This document shows, piece after piece, positions 18,018-27,811 of a stretch of 39,814 bases of DNA. Each line of letters begins with the position of its first letter. Positions within the stretch are counted from its first letter, which is position 1. The position numbers and the translations under genes were made by a program. The notes beneath the pieces are model-generated. The model did no database searches. It was given only the letters and a program-made list of their open reading frames with translations, and was not told the DNA's origin. Source of the DNA: Acidaminococcaceae bacterium (GTDB lineage Bacteria; Bacillota; Negativicutes; Acidaminococcales; Acidaminococcaceae); the NCBI GenBank assembly GCA_022653215.1, contig JALCSJ010000002.1:1-39814 (forward strand), in the 5' to 3' direction.

Positions 18018-19466
18018 TTATAAGTGACTCTTCATAATACGTTTGTAGATTTCTACCCCGGGTTGGTCGTAGGCATCTACCTGAGCTAATTCCCCTTCAT
18101 AGGCGATGCTTAGCATTAGGAAGAAGAAAATCTGTCCTAAGAAATATTCATCCAGTTTTGGCAAATAATACTTAGCGTTAAACCTGTTGTCGCTTGTTAA
18201 AGCTTCTTCATTAGCTTCTTGAGCAATAGATAGGGCTTTGTCTACATCCAGTCCTGCATATTTAGCATAGGCCGGAATGTCCGGGAATGGTTTTCCTAAA
18301 ATTATTTTGTTTCTTCTGTCCCCTACAGTCAAGAATTGAATAACTTTATCTTTGCGTCCTTCTTGGTGAAGCTGAGTCTGAGAATGCATATCAGTTGTGC
18401 CGATAGCCGGTACCGGTGTTCTGCCGTAGAACACGTCCTGGCCTGCTCTGTTCTTTTTCTTGCCCAAAGATTCAGCTAAAAGCTGTACATACCATTCAGA
18501 CAAAGATTTCAGACACATGCCATATGGCATCATGACTTCAATATTACGGTTATATTTAGCACCTGCCACATATTTCAAAAAAGCATTCATCAGAGCCGGA
18601 TTTTTTTGAGGATCAGCCCCCACACAAGCAGCATCCATGTCGGCAGCACCTAATAGCAGTTTATCCATATCCATACCTAAAACAGCTGCCACAATCAGGC
18701 CCGGTGTAGACAGAACGCTAAAGCGCCCTCCGATTCCTTCTACTACATCAAACATGGGCCAATGATATTTTTGTGCCAGCATATTCAATGGTCCCTGCTT
18801 ATTACCTTTATCGGTAACTACAGCAGCGTCTACTTCAAACATATCCGGCTGCTCAGATAACTTTTGGTAGAAATACAAGAATGCTGCCGTAGTTTCCAAT
18901 GTAGTTCCCGACTTAGAGATTGGAATTAATGTAACTCTGAGTTTGTATTGTTGGCATACATTCATACGCTGAGCCTGATACAATAATTGATGCCACAACG
19001 CATCCATCTGCTCTGCATCTACGTTGTTCCCGCTGAAATAAATTCCTGACATTCTGGTACCTTCCTGGTCAGGCTTTCTATCCCAAAAGGCATTGGTATA
19101 GCAGTCATACAAAACTTTTCCGCCTAAAAAAGAACCGCCAATACCACAAAAAATCACAACATCCCTATTCTTACGAATAGTCTCTCCCAAGTTCTTTAGT
19201 TCTTTAATCAAGTCCGGAGTATTGGGGTTTCCTTCTTTTATATAGGGAAGTCTTGGAAAATACACATGTTCCGGTGTACCGTCCTTGGATAAATGTCCCG
19301 TTGAAATACCTGTGGCACGCATCTTGGCAATGTTCTTTTCTGCCATGTCCAGCTGCTTCTTTGCCTCTGCAAAATCCTGAGGTTGAATTCGGTCTTGTCC
19401 TAACATATTGGTGTAATCAAAATAAAAACCAGACTGCAAGGTAATTCTTTTTTCCGTATCACTCAT
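18018..19466 (-). CDS. pgi: Glucose-6-phosphate isomerase
   Basis: FCGIGGSFLGGKVLYD, PISKSGTTLETTAAF, GGRFSVLSTPGL, Pgi-family pattern. Confidence 0.92.
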   Translation of the reverse strand: MSDTEKRITLQSGFYFDYTNMLGQDRIQPQDFAEAKKQLDMAEKNIAKMRATGISTGHLSKDGTPEHVYFPRLPYIKEGNPNTPDLIKELKNLGETIRKNRDVVIFCGIGGSFLGGKVLYDCYTNAFWDRKPDQEGTRMSGIYFSGNNVDAEQMDALWHQLLYQAQRMNVCQQYKLRVTLIPISKSGTTLETTAAFLYFYQKLSEQPDMFEVDAAVVTDKGNKQGPLNMLAQKYHWPMFDVVEGIGGRFSVLSTPGLIVAAVLGMDMDKLLLGAADMDAACVGADPQKNPALMNAFLKYVAGAKYNRNIEVMMPYGMCLKSLSEWYVQLLAESLGKKKNRAGQDVFYGRTPVPAIGTTDMHSQTQLHQEGRKDKVIQFLTVGDRRNKIILGKPFPDIPAYAKYAGLDVDKALSIAQEANEEALTSDNRFNAKYYLPKLDEYFLGQIFFFLMLSIAYEGELAQVDAYDQPGVEIYKRIMKSHL

Positions 19467-19542
19467 AATCTGCCGCCCTCTTTCAGAACCTTTTGCCTAT
19501 ATTTTAGCATACTTAGTAGTCATTAGCAAAAACTATAACAAA

Positions 19543-19572
19543 AAAGAGACTATTCCGAAGAATAGTCTCTTT
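19543..19572 (-). terminator. Intrinsic terminator of rplM-rpsI with UUCG tetraloop
   Basis: Minus strand: AAAGAGACTATTC-TTCG-GAATAGTCTCTTT followed by TTTG. Confidence 0.9.
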
Positions 19573-19594
19573 AGCCCAAAATAGGACCTTTTTA

Positions 19595-19987
19595 TTATCT
19601 CTTGCTATACTGAGAAGCCTTACGAGCCTTCTTTAAACCATATTTACGACGCTCTTTCTCGCGAGGGTTTCTGGTTAAAAAGCCTGCTTTTTTCAAAACA
19701 GGACGGAACTCCAAGTCAACTTTCAATAAAGCTCTGGCAATACCATGACGAATAGCGCCTGCTTGGCCGGAAATACCTCCGCCCACAACGTTTGCCAAAA
19801 CATCATATTTGCCTAAAGTTTCAGTAGCTTCCAATGGTTGACGAACAATCAATTCCAAAGTCTTCAATCCAAAATATTTAGCTAATTCTTCGCCGTTAAT
19901 CGTAATCTTGCCGTCACCCGGAACAAGGCGAACACGAGCAACAGAACTTTTACGACTACCAGTTGCATCATAAGTAACTTTTGCCAT
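19595..19987 (-). CDS. rpsI: 30S ribosomal protein S9
   Basis: [29 protein letters not shown]..., C-terminal [16 protein letters not shown]. Confidence 0.98.
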   Translation of the reverse strand: MAKVTYDATGSRKSSVARVRLVPGDGKITINGEELAKYFGLKTLELIVRQPLEATETLGKYDVLANVVGGGISGQAGAIRHGIARALLKVDLEFRPVLKKAGFLTRNPREKERRKYGLKKARKASQYSKR

Positions 19988-20009
19988 CTTTTACGTTCTC
20001 CTCTCCTGA

Positions 20010-20447
20010 TTAACGAATATCTATGGTCAGAACTTCCGGCTTTTGAGCTGCATGAGGATGTTCAGGACCAGCATAAACGTGTAGTTTTGTGAAAATCTGA
20101 CTGCCAAGGCGATTACGAGGCACCATGCCGCGCACTGCCATTTCTACCATTCTTACAGGGTCTTTCTTCAATAATTCCCCTGCCTTGGTGTAGGTTGCCC
20201 CACCCAAATAACCGGAATGACGGAAATAAATCTTATGAACTAATTTTTTGCCGGTAAGTTTAATCTTCTCAGCATTAATAATAATAACATGATCACCTGT
20301 GTCCATGTGGGGAGTAAATGTTGGTTTATTCTTACCACGGAGAACTTTAGCAACTTCTGCGGCCAAACGGCCTAAAGTTTTGTCAGCAGCGTCAACAACA
20401 TACCATTTGCGTTCGATGGTTGACGGTGTGGCCATATATGTCTTCAT
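20010..20447 (-). CDS. rplM: 50S ribosomal protein L13
   Basis: [79 protein letters not shown]. Confidence 0.98.
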   Translation of the reverse strand: MKTYMATPSTIERKWYVVDAADKTLGRLAAEVAKVLRGKNKPTFTPHMDTGDHVIIINAEKIKLTGKKLVHKIYFRHSGYLGGATYTKAGELLKKDPVRMVEMAVRGMVPRNRLGSQIFTKLHVYAGPEHPHAAQKPEVLTIDIR

Positions 20448-20556
20448 CCTTATTCCTCCTATTAAACTATAATAATTTTACTTTCTAAACATTGTATCTG
20501 TGATGAGCTTTTTCGGGAGTCGGGGCTAACGACTTACCTCAAAGCGATACCCATAT

Positions 20557-20585
20557 ATTGTAAACATTTTTACGTATTATGTCAA
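20557..20585 (-). promoter_or_regulatory. Promoter of rplM-rpsI
   Basis: Minus strand TTGACA (20580-20585), 17-bp spacer, TACAAT (20557-20562); the TGA stop of the ROK gene (20582-20584) lies inside the -35. Confidence 0.75.
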
Positions 20586-21481
20586 GGGTTTATAGCCTTC
20601 TCTTGTAAAAAATAATACAAAGCTCCAATCATGCCCGCCCTGTTTCCCAGCTTAGCACAAACTAAATTTGTAGTATCGTAAATATGCTTTAATAAAATAC
20701 TTTTGAGTGCATTCTGCAATTTAGGCAACAAATAATCTGCCTGAGCCATAATACCACCACCCAGAACAATAACCTGTGGATTAACAACATAACAAATATT
20801 AGCTATTCCCTCTGCCCATCTGGCAACCATTTTATCAATAGCTGCAACTGCGGCACTATCCCCTTCTTTAGCCTTTGTAAAAATTTTTATACCATTTAAC
20901 TCCCTGATAGAACAACCTTTACTCTGAGCCATATCGCGAATAAGCCCTGCCGTAGAAGCTAAATCTTCCCAGTTTTCCTGTTCTCCCGCCTGCATGAGGC
21001 CAACCTCACCTGCACAGTAAGATGCCCCTTCCCAGAGCTTTCCTTCCAGCATGAGAGCACCGCCAATCCCTGTACCAAAAGCGATACAAAACAAGGAATT
21101 TGCCTTCTGTCCTGCTCCCTGCCAGTATTCTCCCAGACAAACAGCATTCACATCGTTAATAATCGTAGCTTGCAGATTTATTTTTTCTTGAATAAAAGCA
21201 GGAAGATTTACTCCTGCATAGTCCGGAAAATAGAGAGGCGCACGGATAATACAACTGTTTTTTGTATTAACCATTCCTGCCGTACAAAAAGCAACACCTT
21301 GAATATTGTAGTTCTTTTGATATTCTTTCACAATAGACAAAAGACTCTGCAAAAAAGCATTTATGCCATTTACAGCTATACAATTATCAGTATTTCCCGT
21401 AATGGAAAATTTGCCGGTTTCATCTGCAACTCCATGTTTTATAGATGTTCCGCCTATATCAAGGCATACATACCAGCTCAT
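20582..21481 (-). CDS. ROK-family sugar kinase/regulator
   Basis: LDIGGTSIKHGVAD, NDVNAVCLGEYW, AFGTGIGGALMLEG, VVNPQVIVLGGGI. No N-terminal HTH. Confidence 0.9.
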   Translation of the reverse strand: MSWYVCLDIGGTSIKHGVADETGKFSITGNTDNCIAVNGINAFLQSLLSIVKEYQKNYNIQGVAFCTAGMVNTKNSCIIRAPLYFPDYAGVNLPAFIQEKINLQATIINDVNAVCLGEYWQGAGQKANSLFCIAFGTGIGGALMLEGKLWEGASYCAGEVGLMQAGEQENWEDLASTAGLIRDMAQSKGCSIRELNGIKIFTKAKEGDSAAVAAIDKMVARWAEGIANICYVVNPQVIVLGGGIMAQADYLLPKLQNALKSILLKHIYDTTNLVCAKLGNRAGMIGALYYFLQEKAINP

Positions 21482-21536
21482 AATTCCTCCCCAATAGACA
21501 GAAAGGGACGGTCCAGGACCGTCCCCAGTATTGCTG

Positions 21537-22229
21537 TTATTTTTTCTCGTTAGTTAATGCACCGTAAACAAAAGCAGCCAGGAAAGCACCAATCAAAGGT
21601 CCTACAATGAAGACCCACAATTGCTGCAAAGCCAGACCACCGCTTAAAATTGCCGGTCCAAAGCTTCTGGCCGGATTGACGGAAGTTCCGGTAAAAGGAA
21701 TACCAAGAATGTGCACTAAGGTTAATGTTAAGCCGATTACCAAACCTGCTACAGAAGAAAATTCCGGCTTAGAAGTAACACCCAGAATGGCAATAACAAA
21801 AACAAAGGTGAGAACAACCTCTACCAAAAGTGCCGTTGACATACTGATTCCCAAGGCACTGGCCGAGCCATAACCATTGGTTCCCAAAGCAGCGTTGCTG
21901 CCAAATATAACTACCAATATAGCAGCACCTGCTGTTGCTCCCAAAAATTGGGCAATTACATAACATACGAAATCATGCAAAGTCATACGCTTTGCTACCA
22001 ACATACCAAAAGAAACAGCCGGATTAATATGGCAGCCGGAAATATTCCCGATAGAATATGCCATAGCCACAATGGACAGGCCAAAAGCAAAAGCAATCAA
22101 TAATGTAGAAAAAGCCAATTGAATATGCTGCCCTGCGTTAGCCAAAAGAGTGTTAGCCGCAACAGCGCTACCACAGCCAAAAACCACCAAAACTGCTGTA
22201 CCTACAAACTCTGCAACAGACTTATTCAC
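21537..22229 (-). CDS. MIP-family aquaporin/glycerol channel (AqpZ-like)
   Basis: AEFVGTAVLVVFGCGSAV, first NPA box ISGCHINPAVSFG, second NPA box TSVNPARSFGPA. Confidence 0.93.
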   Translation of the reverse strand: MNKSVAEFVGTAVLVVFGCGSAVAANTLLANAGQHIQLAFSTLLIAFAFGLSIVAMAYSIGNISGCHINPAVSFGMLVAKRMTLHDFVCYVIAQFLGATAGAAILVVIFGSNAALGTNGYGSASALGISMSTALLVEVVLTFVFVIAILGVTSKPEFSSVAGLVIGLTLTLVHILGIPFTGTSVNPARSFGPAILSGGLALQQLWVFIVGPLIGAFLAAFVYGALTNEKK

Positions 22230-22335
22230 AATAACTACTCCCCTTCATTATAAAATTGACCTTAGTAAAACCAAGGTTTTATTGATGTACTATAAATTCC
22301 TCGTCTGTACCTTTAGCTATTCATAAGATATTATT

Positions 22336-23799
22336 TTATTTTGTTTTTATAAATTCTATAGCTTTTTGCAAACGAGTCAAAGTTTTTTCTTTACCTAAAA
22401 GTACCATTACGTCAAACATGCCGGGGCTGAAAGTTCTGCCTGTTAAAGCCAGCCTGGTTGGATGGATGACCTTGCCCAGAGATAAGCCCTGTTCTGCGGC
22501 TATGTCATTGTAGGCCTGTTCAGTAGTGGTTAAATCAAACTGTGGTAAAGCAGCTAACTTGTCATAACAAATTTGCAACAGTCCTATTGTTTCAGGTTTG
22601 AAATGTTTAGCCACACCTTTTTCTTCATATTCCGTAACATCCTTAAAGAAATATGTAGAAGCGTCAACTAATTCCAGCAGAGTTTTCACTCGCACTCTTA
22701 CCACATCAATCAAATGAGCAAAAAATTCTTTGTTGTCATTAATAAAAGCATCATCCACCAGACCTGCTGCCTTAAAGAAAGGTGTAGCCGCCGCCACGAT
22801 ATTAGCCAAAGGCAATGTTGATAAATACTGACCATTCAGCCAGGTAAGCTTTTTGGTATCGTAAATAGCAGCTTTTTTTGACATCTTGCTGAAATCAAAG
22901 ACCTTTACAGTATCAGCCAAGGTAAAGATTTCATCATTACTGCCCGGTGCCCAGCCTAACAAAGTCAGATAGTTTATAATGGCTTCCGGCAAATACCCTT
23001 GATCCCTAAATTCTTCTACTGAAGTAGCTCCATGGCGTTTAGAAAGCTTGCTTCTATCCGGAGCCAAAATCATAGGCATATGACCAAATTGAGGCACTTT
23101 ATATCCTAATGCTTCATAAACTAAAATTTGTTTAGGAGTATTGGACAAATGTTCTTCCGCTCTTAATACATGGGTAATTCCCATAAAATGGTCATCAATA
23201 ACCACAGCGAAATTATAAGTGGGAATTCCATTGCTTTTCATAATAACAAAATCATCAAACTGATCCATGTTGAAATCTACGTCACCATGAATTAAATCAT
23301 GAACAGTAATAGTACCTTCCAAAGGAATCTTAATCCGCACAGAATATTTTTCCCCTGCAGCAGCACGTTTCTTGGCTTCTTCCACAGGAATATCCCGGCA
23401 TGTTCTGGCATAGCGGAAAGGTTGTTTCAGTTCTCTTTGTTTTTCTCTTTGGGCTTCCAAATCCTCAGTAGTACAAAAACAATAGTAAGCCTTACCCTCG
23501 TCTAAAAGCTGTTGGCAATACTTTTTATATAAGTCAAAACGCTGTGATTGATAATAGGGGCCCTTGTCTCCGCCTACTTCCGGTCCTTCGTCCCAGTTAA
23601 GGCCCAGCCATTTTAAGCTAGTCAGGATTTGGCTCACAGAATCTTCTTTTAATCTTTCTTGATCAGTATCTTCAATACGTAAAACCATTTTTCCTTTATG
23701 GCTTTTGGCAAACAGCCAATTAAACAATGCCGTTCTGGCACCGCCAATATGCAAATATCCGGTAGGACTTGGTGCAAATCTCACCCTGACTTCTTCCAT
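22336..23799 (-). CDS. gltX: Glutamyl-tRNA synthetase (copy 1)
   Basis: RFAPSPTGYLHIGGARTALFNWLFA (HIGH), KLSKRHGATS (KMSKS), full C-terminal domain. Confidence 0.95.
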   Translation of the reverse strand: MEEVRVRFAPSPTGYLHIGGARTALFNWLFAKSHKGKMVLRIEDTDQERLKEDSVSQILTSLKWLGLNWDEGPEVGGDKGPYYQSQRFDLYKKYCQQLLDEGKAYYCFCTTEDLEAQREKQRELKQPFRYARTCRDIPVEEAKKRAAAGEKYSVRIKIPLEGTITVHDLIHGDVDFNMDQFDDFVIMKSNGIPTYNFAVVIDDHFMGITHVLRAEEHLSNTPKQILVYEALGYKVPQFGHMPMILAPDRSKLSKRHGATSVEEFRDQGYLPEAIINYLTLLGWAPGSNDEIFTLADTVKVFDFSKMSKKAAIYDTKKLTWLNGQYLSTLPLANIVAAATPFFKAAGLVDDAFINDNKEFFAHLIDVVRVRVKTLLELVDASTYFFKDVTEYEEKGVAKHFKPETIGLLQICYDKLAALPQFDLTTTEQAYNDIAAEQGLSLGKVIHPTRLALTGRTFSPGMFDVMVLLGKEKTLTRLQKAIEFIKTK

Positions 23800-23862
23800 C
23801 TATTTCACGCCTTCCTATATTTATTACTTAATTTATTATATCACAAACATTCTATATTGAAA

Positions 23863-25353
23863 TTATTTGTTTTTACTCTTAGTTGCTTTAGAATATCTGC
23901 CACCGGTTCTGGAAGTTTTACCTTTCGCTTTAAACGTTCTGCCACCCATTCCGGTTTTTCTGTCTTCTGTCTTAAATTTTCTCTCCCCGGTCCTAGCTGT
24001 TCTGCCACCGGTCTTAGAGGTCCTGCCTTCTTCTCTGAATGTTCTGCTACTAGACCTGGCTGCTCTGTCTTCTTCCGGGAACTTCTTATCCTGCTTGGAC
24101 TCTTTAGTTTTTAGCTTATCACGTTTTCTGGAAGCTTCTGCATATTTAGTACCACGTTTATTAGGTCCTACAGCACTTTTCCCCCGTTTGGGAATAGCCT
24201 TCTTTTTGGTGACAGGTTTTCTGGTTCTGGTTACGGTTTTGCCTTCTAAGTTCTGCCGTTCCATACTAATGCCCAATTTTTTTTCAATGTTAAGCAGCCA
24301 TTTACCGTCTTCGACTGTATAGAAAGTAACCGCAATACCGTCTCTGCCGGCTCTGGCCGTTCTACCCACTCTATGGACATACCAGTCAGGATCATGAGGA
24401 ATATCATAATTTACCACATGAGTAATACCCTCCACGTCCAAACCACGAGCCGCAATATCACTGGCCACTAAAATCTGGAGTTTAGCAGTACGGAAATTTT
24501 TCATAACATTGCGCCGTTTCACCTGAGACATATCTCCATGAAGCACGTCAACGTTGCATCCTTTGCTATAAAGGTAGTCATTAAGTTCTATGGCTCTTTC
24601 CTTACTGTCGCAAAAAACCAGCATTAAAAAAGGATTATAGCGCTCTATAAGCTCCAATAAAGCTTCCGGTTTGTGTTCTTGATTAACTTTAATGCAAATC
24701 TGCTGGATTTTGTCAGCGGTAACTCGTTCCGGATTAATATCAATAAGCAAACCATTGGTTGTAAGAGCCTTACCTAGTTTTTGCACTTCTTCATTTACTG
24801 TGGCAGAGCATAGCATGGTCTGATGCTTTTGCGGCATCATGGCAAGTAAAGCTTCAATATCCTGTCCGAAACCATATTTCAGCATTTCGTCAACCTCATC
24901 CAGGACAAGATAAGTTACGCCGCCCAGATTAGTATTCCCCTTGCGAATATGGTCCAAAAGTCTGCCCGGAGTACCAATCAAAATATGTGCTTTCCCCGCC
25001 AGTTTCTTTTTCTGTTCTTCAAAATCTCTGCCGCCGGTTACAGCTAAAGCATTAATGCCGGAATCGCCTACCAGTTTTTTGATTTCTCCTGCTGTCTGCT
25101 GAGCTAATTCCCTTGTGGGAGATAAGATTAGAGCCTGAACATATTTCTTATTAACGTCAATTTTTTCCATAAGGGGAATCACAAAGGCCAAGGTCTTGCC
25201 AACCCCGGTCTGTGCCCTGGCAATCACATCCCTGCCTCCTAAAAGTGCGGGAATAGCCCTTTCCTGTACCTGGGTAGGTTTATCTTTGCCTGTTTCATGC
25301 AATAGTTCTACTGTTCTATCACAAACCTTCAATTGAGTAAAGCCATTAGTCAT
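23863..25353 (-). CDS. DEAD-box RNA helicase with basic low-complexity C-terminal tail
   Basis: Q-motif region, ARAQTGVGKT, PTRELAQQ, LDEVDEML (DEVD), SATV, HRVGRTARAGRDG; tail of GRT/K-rich repeats. Confidence 0.93.
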   Translation of the reverse strand: MTNGFTQLKVCDRTVELLHETGKDKPTQVQERAIPALLGGRDVIARAQTGVGKTLAFVIPLMEKIDVNKKYVQALILSPTRELAQQTAGEIKKLVGDSGINALAVTGGRDFEEQKKKLAGKAHILIGTPGRLLDHIRKGNTNLGGVTYLVLDEVDEMLKYGFGQDIEALLAMMPQKHQTMLCSATVNEEVQKLGKALTTNGLLIDINPERVTADKIQQICIKVNQEHKPEALLELIERYNPFLMLVFCDSKERAIELNDYLYSKGCNVDVLHGDMSQVKRRNVMKNFRTAKLQILVASDIAARGLDVEGITHVVNYDIPHDPDWYVHRVGRTARAGRDGIAVTFYTVEDGKWLLNIEKKLGISMERQNLEGKTVTRTRKPVTKKKAIPKRGKSAVGPNKRGTKYAEASRKRDKLKTKESKQDKKFPEEDRAARSSSRTFREEGRTSKTGGRTARTGERKFKTEDRKTGMGGRTFKAKGKTSRTGGRYSKATKSKNK

Positions 25354-25378
25354 TATTTCATCTCCTCCTGTTTAATAA

Positions 25379-25405
25379 AAGAGCGTCCCCAAGCCGGGAC
25401 GCTCT
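25379..25405 (-). terminator. Intrinsic terminator of the five-tRNA operon
   Basis: AGAGCGTCCC...GGGACGCTCT stem; minus-strand 3' side is followed by TTTTATT. Confidence 0.8.
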
Positions 25406-25420
25406 AATGTAATATAAAAT

Positions 25421-25509
25421 TGGTGCCGAGGACCGGAATCGAACCGGTACGGGGATTTCTCTCCGAGGGATTTTAAGTCCCTTGCGTCTGCCAGTTCCGC
25501 CACCCCGGC
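25421..25509 (-). tRNA. tRNA-Leu (TAA)
   Basis: Long variable arm; anticodon loop CTTAAAA; acceptor GCCGGGG/CCTCGGC; encoded CCA. Confidence 0.95.
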
Positions 25510-25516
25510 ATATAGA

Positions 25517-25590
25517 TGGAGGCGACACCCAGAATCGAACTGGGGATAAAGGTTTTGCAGACCTCTGCCTTACCGCTTGGCTATGTCGCC
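25517..25590 (-). tRNA. tRNA-Cys (GCA)
   Basis: GGCGACATAGCCAAGCGGTAAGGCAGAGGTCTGCAAAACCTTTATCCCCAGTTCGATTCTGGGTGTCGCCTCCA. Confidence 0.95.
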
Positions 25591-25605
25591 AGACATATTA
25601 AAAAA

Positions 25606-25680
25606 TGGAGCGGAAAACGAGACTCGAACTCGCGACCCCAACCTTGGCAAGGTTGTGCTCTACCACTGAGCTATTTCCGC
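25606..25680 (-). tRNA. tRNA-Gly (GCC), copy 1
   Basis: GCGGAAATAGCTCAGTGGTAGAGCACAACCTTGCCAAGGTTGGGGTCGCGAGTTCGAGTCTCGTTTTCCGCTCCA. Confidence 0.96.
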
Positions 25681-25686
25681 AAAACA

Positions 25687-25762
25687 TGGTGCCTCAGAGC
25701 AGAATCGAACTGCTGACACAGGGATTTTCAGTCCCTTGCTCTACCAACTGAGCTACCGAGGC
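25687..25762 (-). tRNA. tRNA-Phe (GAA)
   Basis: GCCTCGGTAGCTCAGTTGGTAGAGCAAGGGACTGAAAATCCCTGTGTCAGCAGTTCGATTCTGCTCTGAGGCACCA. Confidence 0.95.
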
Positions 25763-25766
25763 ATTA

Positions 25767-25844
25767 TGGCGACCCAGGACGGACTTGAACCGACGATCTC
25801 CGCCGTGACAGGGCGGCATTCTAAACCAACTGAACTACTGGGCC
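25767..25844 (-). tRNA. tRNA-Asp (GTC), copy 1
   Basis: GGCCCAGTAGTTCAGTTGGTTTAGAATGCCGCCCTGTCACGGCGGAGATCGTCGGTTCAAGTCCGTCCTGGGTCGCCA. Confidence 0.95.
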
Positions 25845-25874
25845 ATTACCAACACACAAAGTGTCGACTTAGAT

Positions 25875-25903
25875 ATTATATGGTAAATTACATTTTATGT
25901 CAA
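25875..25903 (-). promoter_or_regulatory. Consensus promoter of the five-tRNA operon
   Basis: Minus strand TTGACA (25898-25903), 17-bp spacer, TATAAT (25875-25880). Confidence 0.88.
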
Positions 25904-25931
25904 GCAAGTAATTTTTTTTTTGCTTTTTAAC

Positions 25932-26615
25932 TTAAATGCTATGATCCGCCTTGCTAATTTTTCCCAGTGTTGCTGTTAATTTAGTCTTCAGTTTTTTCTC
26001 CAGAGCAGCTAAAGTTTTGCTGTCGTAGGCCTTAGTTGCGTGAAAAACACTGCCGATTTTCACTTCACCGAAAAATTCCTCTCTGAACCGATTGTAATAA
26101 ATAACAAATTGGTCCTGATGTGCAAAATCCGAATAATCCAGCATAATAATTGAACCGTTAAGATAGTCAATAGCATGGGCAGGTTTGATATATAAGGTAA
26201 ACTTACCGATTTTTTCCGGCAAGTTATTTCCGTATTCCCATGTCAGTATCTTTTTATCTGCCACCATTTCCCCTAAATTAACCTTGGTTGGATCAGTAGT
26301 TTCTGCCAAAATTTTCGGCAGAGCCTCTTTGACTTTTTTGGCAAATTCATCCTTTTCTTTGTAAATATACCGTATGTCCCGATAAATATTCATGCCGATT
26401 TTTCGCACCAAAATATAATCAAAGGTTTCGGATGTATAGATAATGTCCGCTCCTGCATTAGTTTCAGCATCATAGTAGGAACAGATTGTCAATATCTTGC
26501 CCTCGATTGTGCCAGGCTCTGTTTTTTTGAAATCACCAATCTGAGCAGGCAAATTCTTAATAAAATCCCATTCTTTGGCCGCTGCAGCTATTTCATCTAT
26601 GGAAGCATATCCCAT
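25932..26615 (-). CDS. Hypothetical protein, 227 aa, no family recognised
   Basis: Open frame on the main coding strand, no overlap with neighbours, between tRNA operon and thyX; soluble, mixed alpha/beta composition. Confidence 0.75.
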   Translation of the reverse strand: MGYASIDEIAAAAKEWDFIKNLPAQIGDFKKTEPGTIEGKILTICSYYDAETNAGADIIYTSETFDYILVRKIGMNIYRDIRYIYKEKDEFAKKVKEALPKILAETTDPTKVNLGEMVADKKILTWEYGNNLPEKIGKFTLYIKPAHAIDYLNGSIIMLDYSDFAHQDQFVIYYNRFREEFFGEVKIGSVFHATKAYDSKTLAALEKKLKTKLTATLGKISKADHSI

Positions 26616-26630
26616 CTTGTTCTTCTCCTA

Positions 26631-27332
26631 TTATTTCTTTTCTTGTTGTGCCTTCTCTGCTAAAATTTTAGCTAATCGTCCGCAGGACATTTTACCCTCG
26701 TGACAGGCTAGTTGTGTAACACAGGTAGGACCCGCCTTGGCAAAAAGGATAGGTGCTACTGTTCTTACTTCTTCCAGCATTTTATTTGCTAATTCCCTTA
26801 TTTCCCATTGTGCTCTGTTGCAGCAGCGCAGTTCAAAAAAGTGCAGTAAGCTTCTGGCATTCATTGTTACCACAATTTTAGTTTCTGCCGCATTGGGCAA
26901 AATATACCTGGCATCCTCTGCAGGAATACCTTCCTCGGTAAATTCATTATATAAATCTTGAATTTCTTGACATAAAGCTGCAAATTTTTTCTTGGCTTCC
27001 GGATTGGCCTCAATGGTATGGGGAATAATCATTTCGAAATTATGTTCCTTCACATACCGCTGAGATTGCTGTGAATAAGAAGCAATGCGATGACGTACCA
27101 ATTGATGTGTCAGCACCCGGGAAACTCCCTCTATAGCAAAGGTAAAGGAAACATGCTCAAAAGTAGAAGTATGCCCCATGGCACCTAATTGTCTGACCAA
27201 TTTAGCAATTTGTTCCTCAGACATTTTTTCTTCCAATTCGGCAGCACCAATGGGTGAATAACATAATCTGGCACTCATTGCCACTGTTTTATCAGGTTCC
27301 GGAGTATATCTTAAAAGTTTGACCTCCATCAT
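26631..27332 (-). CDS. thyX: Flavin-dependent thymidylate synthase
   Basis: ThyX motif region [14 protein letters not shown]; overlaps the mrnC stop by 4 nt (ATGA). Confidence 0.96.
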   Translation of the reverse strand: MMEVKLLRYTPEPDKTVAMSARLCYSPIGAAELEEKMSEEQIAKLVRQLGAMGHTSTFEHVSFTFAIEGVSRVLTHQLVRHRIASYSQQSQRYVKEHNFEMIIPHTIEANPEAKKKFAALCQEIQDLYNEFTEEGIPAEDARYILPNAAETKIVVTMNARSLLHFFELRCCNRAQWEIRELANKMLEEVRTVAPILFAKAGPTCVTQLACHEGKMSCGRLAKILAEKAQQEKK

Positions 27333-27811
27333 TTTTTCTTTCCCCCATTTTCTTGTAAGGCTTTTTGTATTACGGCAAAAGAAAAGTCCAAAATCTCTTC
27401 TAGACGAGTTTCTTTCTCAAGTAAGTATAAATATCCCACCAAGGCTTCAAAAGCCGTTCCTTGGCGATATTGGCGCACTGTGGCGCTTTTTGGAACCTGG
27501 GACTTAGTGTTCCTGCCTCTTTTCGCTACAGCCTTTTCTTCATCAGTAAGAATCTCCTCCAATGCATCCATAGCTTTAGCCTGCATAACGGCCGAAACTA
27601 TTTTGGCATCCAGGTCATGAATTATTCTTACCTGTCCTGAAGTAGGTAAAACCCTAAGGCGTACATAGGTAGAAAACACTACATCACCTATGTAAGCCAA
27701 TAAAATTGGATTTAACTGCCCCGGTTCTTTTAAAGTTTGCTTTGTACCGCATAAGGACAAAGCATGTTCTTTTAAATGCTGATACTGAGTAAATTTCACT
27801 GCTTTTTCCAC
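27329..27811 (-). CDS. mrnC: Mini-ribonuclease III
   Basis: [53 protein letters not shown]; next to cysS as in Bacillus. Confidence 0.94.
   Translation of the reverse strand: MEKAVKFTQYQHLKEHALSLCGTKQTLKEPGQLNPILLAYIGDVVFSTYVRLRVLPTSGQVRIIHDLDAKIVSAVMQAKAMDALEEILTDEEKAVAKRGRNTKSQVPKSATVRQYRQGTAFEALVGYLYLLEKETRLEEILDFSFAVIQKALQENGGKKK

Noticed and set aside
22255-22290. AAAACC-AA-GGTTTT palindrome upstream of the aquaporin gene
   Set aside because: Short arms with AT-rich flanks; could occur by chance and no specific regulator could be named.
25516-25930. Plus-strand ORFs 25516-25716 and 25736-25930
   Set aside because: They read through the antisense of tRNA genes (…SNSRPQPWQGCALPLSYF…), a well-known spurious-ORF pattern.
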